Source: Capsicum annuum
Taxonomy: Eukaryota > Streptophyta > Magnoliopsida > Solanales > Solanaceae
Reading direction: 5' to 3'
Assembly: GCF_002878395.1 (NCBI RefSeq)
Contig: NC_061119.1
Span: forward strand, 47,200,284-47,264,283
Length of the DNA stretch: 64,000 bases
In this document: one piece after another, positions 1 to 12,372 of the stretch
Position numbering within the stretch: position 1 is the stretch's first letter
Layout of the letters: each line of letters opens with the position of its first letter
The notes under the pieces: generated by a model
Databases searched by the model: none
What the model was told of the DNA's origin: nothing
The model's input: only the letters and a program-made list of their open reading frames with translations
Position numbers and translations under genes: made by a program

Positions 1-1413
1 TTTATCCATTTCTGTCCATCGAGTCCTGAGGGTACTTGTACCCATAAAAAATATAGCTGTGTTCCTAGAGCAGTGTCATGTTTTCATGATATCCTCAGTC
101 AAGCCATGATCCATAGAACTCAGTCAGTCATGTGACTCAGGAAAGCTCAGAAATCCAGTAATCTTAGAAATCTTAGACAGTTATCAGATATCAGTAGCAT
201 TCCGTTAGTCCACAGAAATTCAGTTAACTCAGTCCAGTCAGTTTAGTTAATCATGTTCAGTGTCTATTTAGATGGGAGTAGAAATTAGCACCGAGCGAAC
301 CCAAGGATGGGAACCCACCTGTTATTTGAGATTGTGAGTCTTAAAAGCAATCCTTGCATTTTAGAACTACGTAGCCAGCATGGGCTGAGACATCATAGCC
401 TTTTTATGAGGGTAGATGAGGTGTCTTAACCTGTTATATGAGGGTTCCCACCATTCTCACCCGAGTTACCTTTTATATAATGGTTATCCACCGATTGTCC
501 TTACTAGTGGCGTGGTATTGACATCCTTCTAATTAGGGTTACAAATTGGACCCCAATATAGCTATATTGCACTATTTGGGGAATGTAGATCAGATGACTA
601 CTTCCCACAGCTTCAGTTACAGATTAGGACTATCAGATATAGTCATTCAGTCTCAGCAATAGAACTCAGATAGTTCTACAGAATTTAGGACTGTCAGATA
701 CTATTAACTCAGAATAGAATAGAACTCAGCTAGTTCCATCAGAACCTAGACTGTTAGATACAGTCGCTCGGTATCAGTTATCAGTACTCATGTTAGCAGT
801 ATTTAGACTCAGTAGTCAGTATCATCACAAATTCAGTCACAGTCATTTATTTATGCATATATTCTCACATTCATGTTATATAGTTAGTTAGCATTGTTCA
901 TGCATTTGAACCCTCTGTATTCATCCTACCTCACATTCATACCAGTACATTCAATCATACTGAAGCATTTGCGCTATGGTTTTTTATACCACAGATTTAG
1001 ATGCACAAGCTCCAGAGTATCAGTAGCATTCCAGTCTCAGCAGTCAGAGTTAAAAGTGAGTCCTCATCCTTCGAGGACATGACCATTACTTTATTATCTC
1101 ATTAATTAATTTATTTTAGTAGTTAGAGTTAGTTGGGGACATATCCCATCAACTCCTTATTCAGACAGTTTAGAGGCTTTCAGACTAGCATGTTCAGACA
1201 GTTATTTTAGTTATTTTGGTATTGATATACCATATCTCTAAATGTTATGTTTTATTAGATCCTTGAACCTCATGGCCTTTCATCCTTTATTTCCATATTT
1301 ATACAACATATGATGCAGTGTACAGGTACATATATCAGTCATGGGTTAGCTTATGGTCATTCAGGGTCATGAGAACCTTGTGGAATTTTGGGTACTAGAC
1401 TCGGGGCATTAAA
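1..1413 (+). mobile_element. 5' LTR of chromovirus A (right-hand ~1.4 kb only)
   Basis: The window opens inside a long terminal repeat. Positions 1-1413 match about 7690-9097 almost base for base, including the run around 'cgagcgaacccaaggatggg' and the hairpins near 974 and 1060. The LTR start lies left of the window. A primer binding site follows directly, which makes this the 5' LTR of the element whose 3' LTR is 6552-9097. Like other chromovirus LTRs it would carry the promoter, transcript start and 5' leader. The end is decayed: the expected terminal CA reads AA. Confidence 0.9.
943..1078 (+). other. LTR hairpin module, element A 5' LTR
   Basis: Three short inverted repeats in sense order: CAGTA/TACTG (943-962), CTATGGT/ACCACAG with a 7-base loop TTTTTAT (974-994, one mismatch), and GTCCTC/GAGGAC with a 7-base loop (1060-1078). 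The same order and similar spacing recur in other LTR families of this window. Confidence 0.6.
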
Positions 1414-1417
1414 AACT

Positions 1418-1435
1418 TGGTATTAGAGCCTAAGG
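1418..1435 (+). other. Primer binding site of element A (initiator tRNA-Met type)
   Basis: TGGTATTAGAGCC lies four bases after the 5' LTR. It resembles the plant TGGTATCAGAGC site complementary to the initiator tRNA-Met 3' end, with one C-to-T change. In the family it primes minus-strand cDNA. Confidence 0.8.
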
Positions 1436-1621
1436 TTCAATAGAGTCCTAGGAAGTCTGAAAGCCGCATCTAGTAGAGTCTTGTGCATGGGTGTGTTGCG
1501 CTCCATATTTATGTACAAGAGCCTATGAGATGTTTTAGGAGTAATTTCCCATTTTTCAGTATTCATGTCATGCCAGTGAGCCTAATCTCAAGTTAATCCC
1601 TTTCTCTTCCATTTACAGAAC

Positions 1622-2800
1622 ATGCCTCCCAAGAAGAGAACTGGGAATTAGTCAACCCCTTAGCCCGAAGATCCTTTGGGCAAACATGTCTCTCATGCAG
1701 AGTTCAGAGATACATTCACTACTCTTACTCAGTCAATTACTGCTTAAAATTAATGAACAGCTATCGTTCTGGCCAACCCAATGGCCAATTCAGCTACAGC
1801 CAGGATTTGGGACTTCACCTGAATGAATCCTTTATCCTTTCTCGGGTCTAAGTTAGATGAGGACCCTAAGAAATTTATTAATCAGGTTAAGAAGGTTACA
1901 TACATCATAGGGGTTACTTCTAGTGAGAGCGCTGAGCTAATTACATATTAGTTGTAGGACATTGCTCATACTTGGTTTAAATAGTGGAAGTCAGAAAGGC
2001 CAGATGATGCAGGGCCTGTTGAGTTAGCGGAGTTTGTCACCGTATTCTTAGATAGTTCTTTCCCCAAGAGCTGAGAGAGGTTAAGGTGTTCGAATTTATC
2101 AACATTAGGCAGGGCAACATGACGGTGGAAGAGTATTCTCTTAAGTTTACTCAATTAGCCAGATATATCCCTCATATGGTTGCAGACAGCATGGCCAAGA
2201 TGAGTAAGTTTGTTTCTGGGGTGAATGATAGTGTAGCCAGTGAGTGCAGGTTCGCGATATTGAATAGTGACATGAACATGGCTAGGCTTATGACCCATGC
2301 TTAACAGATAGAAAAGCAAAATATTAAGAAGAGGGAGAAGCAGAATAAGAGAGCAAGGATAGATAGTTTTAACTTTGCTCAGCCTAAATAAGAAGGAGCA
2401 AACCGTTCTCAGTTTTGTCCTAAGTCATCAGTTCTAGCTCCTTCTTCAGCTAGCGCTCCAGCTACTATATTCATATATGGTAACAAAGATAGAACGCCAG
2501 ACTCTAAATCTCAGGGCAGTGTTAGCAGTGCCCACACCTATCCTCTTTGTCAGACTTGTGGTAAACACCATCAGGGTATTTGTAGAGCTGGCAGTGATAT
2601 TTATTTTGGATGTAGTAAGCCACGCCATAGAGTCACAAATTGTCCTCAGCTAGGTCCTCAGGGTCAGCTGAACCGTTCCTCAGCTCAGTCTGGTTGCCCA
2701 AACCAGTAGGGTGCCACCTCCAGCACTATTAGTGGGCAACGCCCAAATAGACTCTTTGCTCTTCAGTCCTGATAGGATCAGGAAAATTCTCCTAATATAG
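1622..2800 (+). pseudogene. gag: Gag remnant of chromovirus A
   Basis: Structural protein of a Ty3/gypsy element, degenerate. The ATG at 1622 starts MPPKKRTGN and meets TAG at 1649, a probable CAG-to-TAG change at codon 10. A retrotransposon-gag segment is readable at 2086-2304 (RQGNMTVEEYSLKFTQLARY, then a stretch ending NMARLMTHA). A zinc-knuckle region at about 2530-2645 includes FGCSKPRHRVTNC, where the first cysteine of the CX2CX4HX4C knuckle is Tyr. Several in-frame stops replace Gln. It cannot encode a working Gag. Confidence 0.85.
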
Positions 2801-5800
2801 TTACTGGTATGTTATAGATTTTTCATGTGCATGTTTGCGCTTTGCTAGATCTAGGAGCTTCTTTGTCTTTTGTTACTCCTTATATAGTAGTTGATTTTTG
2901 AGTCAGTCTCGAAATTCTAGTAGAGACCTTCTTAGTCTCTACCCTAGTAGGTAAGTCCATCATAGCTCGATGGGTATACAGGAACTGTCCGATTATGGTA
3001 TCTCAGAAAGTCATTTCAGCAGACTTAGTTAAATTAGAAATGACTAATTTTTATGTCATTTTTTGCATGGATTGGCTTCATTCTTGCTATGCCACAGTTG
3101 GTTACAGAAATAGAGTAGTCTAGTTTTAGTTTTCGAATGAACCTGTCCTAGAGTAGAGGGGTAGTACTTCAAATTTCATAGGTCAGCTTATTTCCTACCT
3201 TCGAGCAAGGAAAATGATATCTAAAGGATGTTTCTATCATCTTGTTTGAGTTATGGACACTAATTCTGAAACTCCCAATCTCGAATCAGTCCTAGTTGTG
3301 AATGAATATTTATATGTCTTTCCCGAAGATCTTTTAAGAATTCCTCCCAAAAGGGAAATAGACTTTGGCATTGATCTTCTTCTAGATACTTAGCCTATAT
3401 CTATTCCGTAATACAGAATGGCACCAGCAGAACTCAGAGAATTGAAGAAGCAGTTAAAGAATCTCTTAGATAAAGGATTTATCCGGCCTAGTGTGTCCCC
3501 ATGGGGTGCACCAATTTTATTCATGCGCAAGAAAGATGGTTCTCTCAGAATATGTATAGACTATCATAAGCTTAACAAATTCATGGTCAAGAACAAGTAT
3601 CCACTTCCTAGAATCGATGACTTGTTTGATTAGCTTTAGAGTGCCAGTTATTTCTCTAAGATAGACCTTAGATCGGGCTATCATCAGCTTAGAGTTAGAG
3701 CATATGACATTTTGAAAATAGCTTTCCATACTCGGTATGGTCACTTTGAATTTCTAGTTGTCCTTTGGTCTTACCAATGCCCTAGTAGCTTTTATGGACT
3801 TGATGAACCGTGTGTTCAGGTAGTACTTGTATATATTTGTCATAGTCTTCATAGATGACATTATTTTCTATTCCCACAATGAGAGTGATCATGCAGATCA
3901 TCTCAAAATTATGCTTCAAAATCTCAGAGATCATCAATTGTTTGCCAAATTCAGTATGTGCGAATTTTGTCTAAGGTCAGTAGCATTCCTTGGTCATATA
4001 GTTTTTGGTGATGGCATTGGAGTTAATCCTCAAAAGACCAAAGCAGTAAGAGACTGAACCTCCTATATCTCTATCAGATATCAGGAATTTCTTAGATTTG
4101 GCTGGCTATTACAGACGGTTTGTTGAGGGATTTTCTTCTATTGCATCCTCTATGTACAAATTGACTCAGAAGAAATTCAAGTTTCAGTGGTCAGATCCTT
4201 ACGAGAAGAGTTTCCAAGAGTTGAAGAATCGACTCACCTCAGCTCCCGCTTTGGCTCTTCCAGATGGTTTCGATGGGTTCGTAGTGTATTGTGATGCATC
4301 CAGAGTAGTTTTGGGTTATTTCCTTATGCATCATGGTAAGGTCATAGCCTATGCCTCAAGACAGCTTAAATCCCATGAGAAGAATTATCTTACTCATGAT
4401 CTTGAGTTAGCAACCTTAGTTTTTACCTTGAAGATTTGGTGGTATTATCTATACGCATGTAGATATGTTCACTGATCATAAGAGCCTTCAGTATGTCTTT
4501 TCTCAGAAAGATCTCAATCTTCATCGGAGAAGGTGGTTAGAGATCTTGAAAGATTATGACATGAGTGTCCTTCACCATCCAGGCAAGGCTAATGTAGTGG
4601 CTAACACTCTCAGTAGACTGCCTATGGGTAGTGTTGCTCATTTTGAGGACAGTAAGAGGAAGTTAGCTCAAGAAGTCCATCAGCTTTCCCGACTAGGTGT
4701 CTTCCTAGTTGATTCTTCAGAGGGTAATATATGGATTTAGAATAGTTCAAAATCATCTCAAGTTTCCGAGGTGAAAGAAAAGCAAGATAGAGATCCCAGT
4801 CTAGTCAAGTTGAAAGGGTTAGTCAAGGATTAGAAAGTAGAGGTTTTCTCCCAAGAGGTAGATGGTGTTCTTCGTTTTTAGGCTCGTCTGTGTGTTCCAG
4901 GTGTAGATGACTTAAGGAAGCGAATTCTTGAAGAAGCGCATGGTGCACACTACTCTATTCACCCATCGGCCACAAAGATGTACCGCGACTTGTGGGAAAT
5001 CTATTGTTGGAGTGGGATGAAGAGAGATGTTGTAGAGATCGTGGATAAGTGCTCTTTATGTCAGCAAGTTAAGATATAACATCAGAAGCCTAGGTTCTAT
5101 GCAGGAGTTCAGTATTCCCACTTGGAAATGGGAAGAAGTTAACATAGACTTTGTGATGGGTTTGCCTTGTACTTATCGCCAGCATGATTCAGTTTGGGTC
5201 ATTATAGATAGGATGACCAAATTAACTTATTTCGATCCAGTCCATACCTCTTATTTCGCCGAGGATTATGCCAAACTCTATATTAGGGAGTTGGTCAGAT
5301 TGCATGATGTTTCATTATCTATTATCTCAAATAGAGGTACCCAGTTTACCTCTCTTCTCTAGAAAGCATTCTAAAAAGGTCTTGGTACCCAAGTTCATCT
5401 CAGTACAACCTTCTATCCCCAAACAGATAGTCTAGCATAAAGGACCATTCAGACTTTAGAAGATATGCTAAGGGCATATACAATTAATTGAAGGGTAGTT
5501 GGGATAACCACTTTCCTTTGATTGGGTTTGCATATAACAATAGCTATCATTCCAGTATTCGGATGGCTTTATTCAAAGCTTTTTATGGTAGGAGATGTAG
5601 TTCTCCAGTCGGTTGGTTGGAAGTTAGTGACGCCCCAGTCATAGGGCCTAACTTAGTATTCGATGCCCTAGAGAAAGTCCAGTTGATCAGAGAAAGACTT
5701 TGGGCTACTCAGAGCCGGTAGAAGTCTTATACAGATGTGCATAGAAAGGACCTCGAGTTTGAGGTTGGTGACTATGTCTATCTAAAGACATCTCCCATGA

Positions 5801-6219
5801 AGGGAGTGAAGAGATTTGGCAAAAAGGGAAAGCTTAGTCCCTGATACGTCAGTCCCTTCAAGATTCTCAGTCGATTTCGCAAGGTAGCTTATGAGCTCGA
5901 ATTACCTTCAGATCTAGCCTTAGTTTATCCAGTCTTCCATGTCTCTTTTCTCAAGAAGTGCATAGGTGACCCAATAGTTGTAGTCCCTATTCAGAGCATA
6001 GATGTTCATAATAGCCTCTTTTATGAAGAAATTCCAGTCAAAATCCTAGACTATCAGACTCGTAGACGAAGGAACAAAGAAATCCCTCTAGTCAAAGTTC
6101 TTTGGAAAAATTAGTCCATTGAGGGAGCTACTTAGGAAGTAGAAGCAGACATGCATACCAAGTATCCTCACCTCTTCCCCGCTAACTCAGACCTAGCTCA
6201 AGGTAACAATTCTCCTTAA
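2801..6219 (+). pseudogene. pol: Pol remnant of chromovirus A (PR-RT-RNaseH-IN-chromodomain)
   Basis: Domain order is protease, RT, RNase H, integrase, chromodomain, as in plant Tekay/Del-type chromoviruses. Visible pieces: protease LDLGASLSFVTP near 2846; [17 protein letters not shown] near 3470; the polymerase box FIDDI near 3847; RNase H VVYCDAS near 4280; the integrase HHCC region at 4929-5078 with its zinc ligands still readable; the integrase core from 5130; and a chromodomain (EGATxEVEADMHTKYPHLF) ending near 6180. The second catalytic Asp of the core is Asn (AAT at 5330-5332) and the catalytic Glu codon is TAA (5438-5440). Stops also fall at 3631 and 3637, and a frameshift near 3760 breaks RT. 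Dead copy. Confidence 0.92.
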
Positions 6220-6536
6220 GCTTATTCAGTTTCATGTTCAGAATTCCATTATGAACTTGGTATTACCTACCATAGCTATTCAGTAATGCATTCATCAGTT
6301 AAGTCATATAATCTGGCATCAGACTTGCATTCTCATTATGAGAACCTTAGTTGATCAGAATACTCAGTCATGCATTCATGAATCAGTTACACATGCATCA
6401 GCTATGCATATTCGGTATGATATATTCAGTTATCAGTTATGTCAGTCATGAGATTATATTCTAGCTATTCATGTTTAGTATGTATATCAGTTTATCTTCT
6501 CCCCTCCCACTTAGTCTTATTCGATGATGAATGTTC
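6220..6536 (+). other. 3' untranslated internal region of element A
   Basis: Non-coding stretch between the pol stop and the polypurine tract, rich in CAGTTA and ATGCATTCA repeats. It matches the equivalent part of element J (41464-41807), so it belongs to the element. Confidence 0.7.
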
Positions 6537-6551
6537 TCAAGGGGTAGATAT
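6537..6551 (+). other. Polypurine tract of element A
   Basis: TCAAGGGGTAGATAT lies directly before the LTR start TGTAATACG. This is the usual place and composition of the plus-strand primer. Element J has the cleaner form AAAGGGGAGATAA. Confidence 0.75.
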
Positions 6552-9097
6552 TGTAATACGCCGTACTCCTACCTAGCTTGAAATCATCCCAAGAAAGTTA
6601 GAAACTTACTTTGAAAGATCAATCCACTTATATACACGTGGAATTTTTAAGATTTTCACTTTTGTTGAGTTGGAAATTGAATAAGCTTTCCATCGATACT
6701 TATTTTGTCAAAATCCGATATCGGGGTAGAAAATTATGGTTGAAATACAGAAAGCAGTCAAAACTGTCCAGGTGTGACGGTGAAGGACAATGGACCTTCT
6801 AGCTAGCAATGGACCATCGCCCAAGCCGTTGCAGCAGAGGCATTGAACCCCTATTTTTCCCAGGTGCAACGGTCAGGATCGACGAACCATCAACCCAGCG
6901 ATGGACCGTCGCACCCATCATCACATATTTTGTTCTACTATTTTAAGTCATTTTTAAAAAGGACTTTTTGGTTTTTTACCACCCTTTCTAATACCTAATA
7001 ATATCAGATCAAGGCTTATAAGTTCATTATCCATCTAGAACATCAAATTAGGATTTTCTCTTAAAGATAATCCCCAAGAACAAGATCCAAATCATTCTTT
7101 AAGAAACTAAGAGATTCAAGTTCTTCAAGTTCAAGGACTTCAAGAAACTTACAATCAAGGTATGACATGTGTTGATTCATGGGTCTCTTTCACCCATGAA
7201 GCTCAAGAACCTCTCTTCATAATCCAAGATTGTGTATTTATGAATATTCATGAAGTAATTGAATTGAAATTCATGTTCATGATGTTGTGGGGTTTTGATT
7301 CACGTTTTAAATTACATATTTCAATAATTGACCCTAGAATGTGGTGATTTGCGTATTAATCATGATAAACCCCCTTCAATTTACAAGTTGATTGATGTAT
7401 CTATGATTATTAGATGTGTTGATGATTGTATAACCAAAGCATGCTCCCCATGTGTTTGATTAAATGCCTATGTGAAGGAAAAGTGCCATACTATTATAAT
7501 AATATGAAATCCCCATTCATGTACAAGTTTATGCATGTCAAATGTTTGATGAAATGTCTTAGTAATGAATTATGGATACATGTGTAGCCCTTGTGGTTCT
7601 TTAGAACTTGTACTTCATGAAATCTCTAACTTATTATATTATGAATTATTGATGTTGGTCATGTATTAAAGAATGTCATGCTTTGTCGGTTTTTGTCCAT
7701 CGAGACCTGGGGGTATCTGTACCAAAAAAAAATATAGCCGTGTACCTAGAGCCAGTGTCATGTTTTCACGATATCCTCAGTCAATCCATGATCTATAGAA
7801 CACAGTCAGTTATGTGACTCAGGAAAGCTCAGAAATCTAGTTATCTTAGAAATCTCAGACAGTTATGAGATCTTAGTAGTATTTCATCAGTCCACGGAAA
7901 TTCAGTTAACTCAGTCCATTTAGTTCTATTAATCATGTTCAGTGTCTATTTAGATAGGAGTATAAATTAGCACCGAGCGAACCCAAGGATGGGAACCCAC
8001 TTGTTATATGAGGGTGTGAGTCTTAGAAGCAATCCTTGCATTCTAGAACTACGTAGCCAGCGTGGGTTGAGACATCATAGCCTGTTATATGAGGGTAGAT
8101 CAGGTGTCTTAACCTGTTATATGAGGGTTCCCACCATTCTCACTAGAGTTACCTATTATATGAGGGTTACCCACAGATTGTCCTTACCGGTGGCGCGATA
8201 TAGACACCCTTCCAATTGGGGTTACAGATTGGACCCCAACACAGCTATATTATGCTATTTGTGGCATCTCGGTTAGATAAATGCTTCCCACAGTTTCAAT
8301 TATAGATCAGGACTATCAAATACAATCATTCAGTCTTAACAATAGAACTCAAATAGTTCTATAGAATTTAGGACTGTCAGATACAGTCAACTCAGAATAG
8401 AACGAAACTCAGCTAGTTTTATCAAAACCTAAACTATCAGATACAGTCGCTCAGTATCACTTATCAGTACTCATGTTAGCCGTATTCAGACTCAGTAGTC
8501 AGTATCATCACAAATTTAGTTACAGTTATTTATTTATGCATGTATTCTCACATTCATGTTATATAGTCAGTTAGCATTGTTTATACATTTGAACCCTCTG
8601 CATTCCGCCTACCTCACATGCATAACAGTACATTCAATCATACTAACACATTTAGGCTATAGTGTTTTATACCATAGGTTTCAGAAGCACGAGCTCTAGA
8701 GCATTAATAGCATTTCAGTCTTGGTAGTCAGAGTTAGCAGTGTGTCCTCATCCTTCGAGGACATGACCATTACTTTATTATCTCATTAACTAATTTATTT
8801 TGGTAGTTGGAGTTAGTTGGGGACATATCTTATCAACTCCTTATTTAGACAGTTTAGAGGCTTTCAGACTAGTATGTTCAGACAGTTATTTCAGTTGTTT
8901 TGGTATTAATATACCATATCTTCAGATGTTATGTTTTATTATATCTTTGAAACTCATGGCCTTTCTGCCTTTATTTCTACATTTATACAATATATTATGC
9001 AGTGTACAGGTACGGAGATCAGTCATGGGTTAGCTTATTGTTCTTCGGGGTCATGAGCACTGTATGGCATTCTTGGTACCTGACTCAGAGTGATACA
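6552..9097 (+). mobile_element. 3' LTR of chromovirus A (full length, 2546 bp)
   Basis: Starts TGTAATACGCCG and ends GAGTGATACA. Its right-hand 1.4 kb is repeated at 1-1413. The first ~350 bp contains a cluster of short CpG-containing words (GACGGT, GACGAACC, GATGGACCGTCGC at about 6770-6910) resembling repeated inverted units. Three small hairpins occur in the last 480 bp, as in related LTRs. The right end abuts the minus-strand copia fragment, so element A inserted into that fragment. Its target duplication cannot be tested because the left end is outside the window. Confidence 0.9.
8657..8762 (+). other. LTR hairpin module, element A 3' LTR
   Basis: CTATAGT/ACCATAG with loop GTTTTAT (8657-8677, one mismatch) and GTCCTC/GAGGAC with loop ATCCTTC (8744-8762). 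The first hairpin is about 420 bp from the LTR end. Confidence 0.6.
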
Positions 9098-10052
9098 AAA
9101 GTGGTGGTAGACAAATCTTGATGCAGGAAATATAGTCGATTGGCATCTTTACTAATCTCTAGTGGCCTCTTCATAGAAGGGCCTTGTAGAAAGTAGGTAG
9201 AAATGATAAAGACAATACAACATTGAAGTTGGTTCCTTAATTTGTGGATAGACATCAAGTTTGAATGAAATAGAGGAACAAGAAGAACACTGTAAAGGGT
9301 TAAGTCGGATTTGAACTAAAAAGATCTAGTAGATAAAACTCTTACCTTATACCCATTAGGAAGGGTAATTAAGTATGGACTATGTAAAGGTTGAATATTA
9401 TGAAAAAGGTGTTTGTGAGGTGTCATGTGGTTGGTTGTACCTGAATCTAGAATCCAGCGGTAAGATTTTCCTAATTGAGAGAGAGCACAAGCATAAGAAT
9501 CAATGCTACACACAACAAAACTATTAAACAAACCACCAAAAGCATTGAAAGCTATATTATAATCAAATAACCATTCAGAAGAGGATTCAGTTTGCTAAAA
9601 ACTCAGAAGATACTATTATTGTTAGTATTGGTCATTAGTAAAACCAATAGGGATAATAGGAGAAGCAGTTTCTTCTGCAGATTTGTTATGTTGAACACAT
9701 GACACAGTAGCCTTCTTGTTCTTAGTGAACTTAAAGTTAACAAGAAAGCAATGTAGCCTGTGGCATTTATCAATAACATGTACAGATCTCTTGCAATATT
9801 TACAAAAAGATATTGGATGTTTCAAAAAAATTCCCCCTCTTGGAATCAAAGTGGAACCTTTGAGTGTGTTTAGGATCAAAATGGATTTTTTGATTAATTT
9901 TGGTATCATAAGGGGTATTGGATTGTATTTGGGTTCAAACTAAAATTTTTGGTTGTAAATATTAGGACTTCCTATCCTAAAGTGAGTGTGAGAATTGGTG
10001 AAAGTTTAGAATGCTGTGGTATCAGTGGAGAAAGATTGAACATGAGGAAATG
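9098..10052 (-). pseudogene. Ty1/copia gag-protease fragment M, part 1
   Basis: On the minus strand there is a Gag CCHC knuckle (CKYCKRSVHVIDKC, near 9790-9830) and then the protease (WILDSGTTNHMTPHKHLF ... LPNGYKV, within 9316-9531). Reading continues toward the integrase up to 9098 (GPSMKRPLEI...). The CCHC spacing is canonical. The Asp-Ser-Gly protease triad is present. Frameshifts and stops separate the pieces. The 3' side is cut by element A and the 5' side by LTR G; more gag resumes at 12276. Confidence 0.88.
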
Positions 10053-12275
10053 TGAAACACCCTGGGTTTTGATCCTGAGATATTTCTTAAGTTTTGAACT
10101 CTCTCGACATTTTACGATTTTGGATTACTAGTGCATGGTTCCCAAGTCATATATTAAGAAGTGTGTTATTGATTATGTACTATCCTAGGTATGAGTATAC
10201 TCCATATGAGTCATATAGATATGGTATGAGAGAGTCATGCCATTCGTATGTTGGAAAGTATCCAACCCATTTTGAATCTGTCTTGGATACACTTTGAGAG
10301 TACTTGTCGTATGATGAAGGTACAACTTAGGTAAAGGAGTAATATATTTGGCAAAATATGGTTTCTAATATTCTGATCAAAGTATGAGTAGAAGGTACCA
10401 CTCGTATCATGTTGGTACGATTGGAAGGGTCAAGCCGTATGCGGTGATTTTTACTGTTTAAACTGGAGGTATTCTGAACTTTTCCCTTTTAACCCCTTTT
10501 GACCCCATGACTTAAAACACTTTTAGGACATGATTTACCCAAGTATTCTCAATCAAAAATACTCAAAACACTCTCAAATCTCTCTCAAGATATTGGGTTA
10601 AGAAAAGGCTAGGGTTTCCTTCAAGGTGGTTAATTAAGGTTCTCAAGGGTGGTTCCTATCCATCTTATTTGATGTCTAAGGCATGTTACTACTCCCTCAA
10701 TGTTACTTCAACTAAAAGCATATTTTACTTAATGATTTTCATGGCATTATTGTGGGTTTGTATTGGTTTTGAAATATGTATTGGGCGTTTTGGTCACTGA
10801 GGGGGTTGGATAATTTTTTCCCCATATTCTAATTATAGTTTTTCATGTTATAATGTTTGTTTAAATATGTGATTGAATGGGAATGGTTAATTGATTCTTG
10901 TTTTTGGTTTTGGAAACTATATGACCTCAACATGTTTGTTAAAATGCTAATGAGAATGTTTTTTTCACATAGTTTGACTTTTATTAAAAACGCTGCATTG
11001 CATAATATGGTAATGGAACTCTAAATGGTTTGATTAAATTGAACAATTTGGAAAGGCCTTGGTGGCCATGGTTTGATTGATTTGAAAACCTATGGCTAAT
11101 GTCATTACTTGTAAACTATAGTCGGTCTGATGATACCCCTTTATAATACCTTGGTAATTAACTCTGGAATTGGTGGTTTGGTTATATGCTAAAGGTTTAA
11201 ATAGGAAATAATGGCGGGTTATGATAGATAACCATGAAGGTGTGAGTTCAATGGACGGACACTGGAAACTCATGTTTGCCGATATGAGGGTTGGTCATGG
11301 TGACCATATATTTGTGGGATACATGGGAATACCCTAAGTTTATACTTGTATATATATATCATGGAGGACGAAGGGTACACGAGAATCCCCTACCCCTATG
11401 ATATCTCTAATTCATGCGACTACAGGCACTAGGGGTCATTTAGGGGGTAATACTAGACCCATATAGCCCGTGGGTGGTTTTAGGACGGTCAAGCTACACA
11501 TCCCTCACTTTCCTCAGTTCAAAAAACTATCGATCCTAGACTAATGAGAAAAGGGTTGAACTTATACTTTCCTTAACCTAGTCTACTTGGATCCCGGCTT
11601 CCAATCCATTAACGCATTTATTCCTTTCAGCCCAGGTTAAAGTTTTAAATGCATGCTAAACCCGTTTTTCTTTTTTGGCATGGATTATATGTATATATGT
11701 ATGGATATGATTGCATATGGTTATTTACTTGGTTTTAAATATTAGAATTATTTTATCCTTACTCCTGAATACATGCTAGCATTCACCCTCTAACTCATCT
11801 TTAGGCACTGTCTCCATATGCGAAGAAAGAATCGGCCATAGTACTCCTCCTACTCAGTAACTTGGATTCGGGGACAGCTTTATGTCAGATTAAATCGGTG
11901 ACCTTTCATAATCCGGAAAGATCAATTTTATGTTATGGTCTCCTCTACATAGTTTTGTTATTTTTTAGACCTTGCTTTTTGGCTATGGTCGGGGGCATGT
12001 CTCGACCAGATGTTTTTTTAATAATAGATAGAGGCTTTGTTAGAATACTTTGGGTAGGTGGTGTTGGTATTAGTATAAGCCTTGGAATTGGTATTAGTAT
12101 TGGTTTGACACCGTTTGACTATATTTGATTTATGATTGTTCCATCTTGTTATGTTATATAATCAGAATTCATTCGAAATCTGGTGTAGGGTGGTTAAGTT
12201 GGGTAGGGGGTGGTCTTTTGTCCTAATTGGGCTTGAGGCACCCGACATGACTAGGCCCTAGTTCAGGTCGTGTCA
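10053..12275 (+). mobile_element. LTR G, solo, inserted in copia gag
   Basis: Starts TGAAACACCCTGGG, like the LTRs of element B, and ends CGTGTCA. Copia gag reading on the minus strand is found on both sides, so this 2223-bp LTR interrupts it. The flanking pentamers AAATG and AGAGG match at only three positions, so the target duplication is doubtful. It carries a GGGGCATG-loop inverted repeat at 11987-12007 with arms GGTCG/CGACC. No PBS or coding sequence is attached. The sequence is related to, but clearly diverged from, LTR B. Confidence 0.8.
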
Positions 12276-12372
12276 AGAGGATTATTGTTAGTGCTCATCA
12301 TGTTGTAACATAGAATAGGCTCTACTAATGTATGATGAATGAGACATCATAAGAATATTGGTCTTACAAGGT
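12276..12372 (-). pseudogene. Ty1/copia gag fragment M, part 2
   Basis: Minus-strand reading gives KTNILMMSHSSYISRAYSML followed by QHDEH and stops. This matches the conserved '-AYSML-' block of copia Gag. It continues part 1 across LTR G. The upstream side stops where LTR-like fragment H begins. Confidence 0.75.

Noticed and set aside
2801..6219. Endogenous pararetrovirus (caulimovirid) origin for the RT/RNase H signals
   Set aside because: Integrase, chromodomain, LTRs, PBS and PPT are present. That is a Ty3/gypsy chromovirus, not a pararetrovirus.
10048..12280. Clean target duplication for LTR G
   Set aside because: AAATG and AGAGG match at only three positions, and not by C/T or G/A decay.
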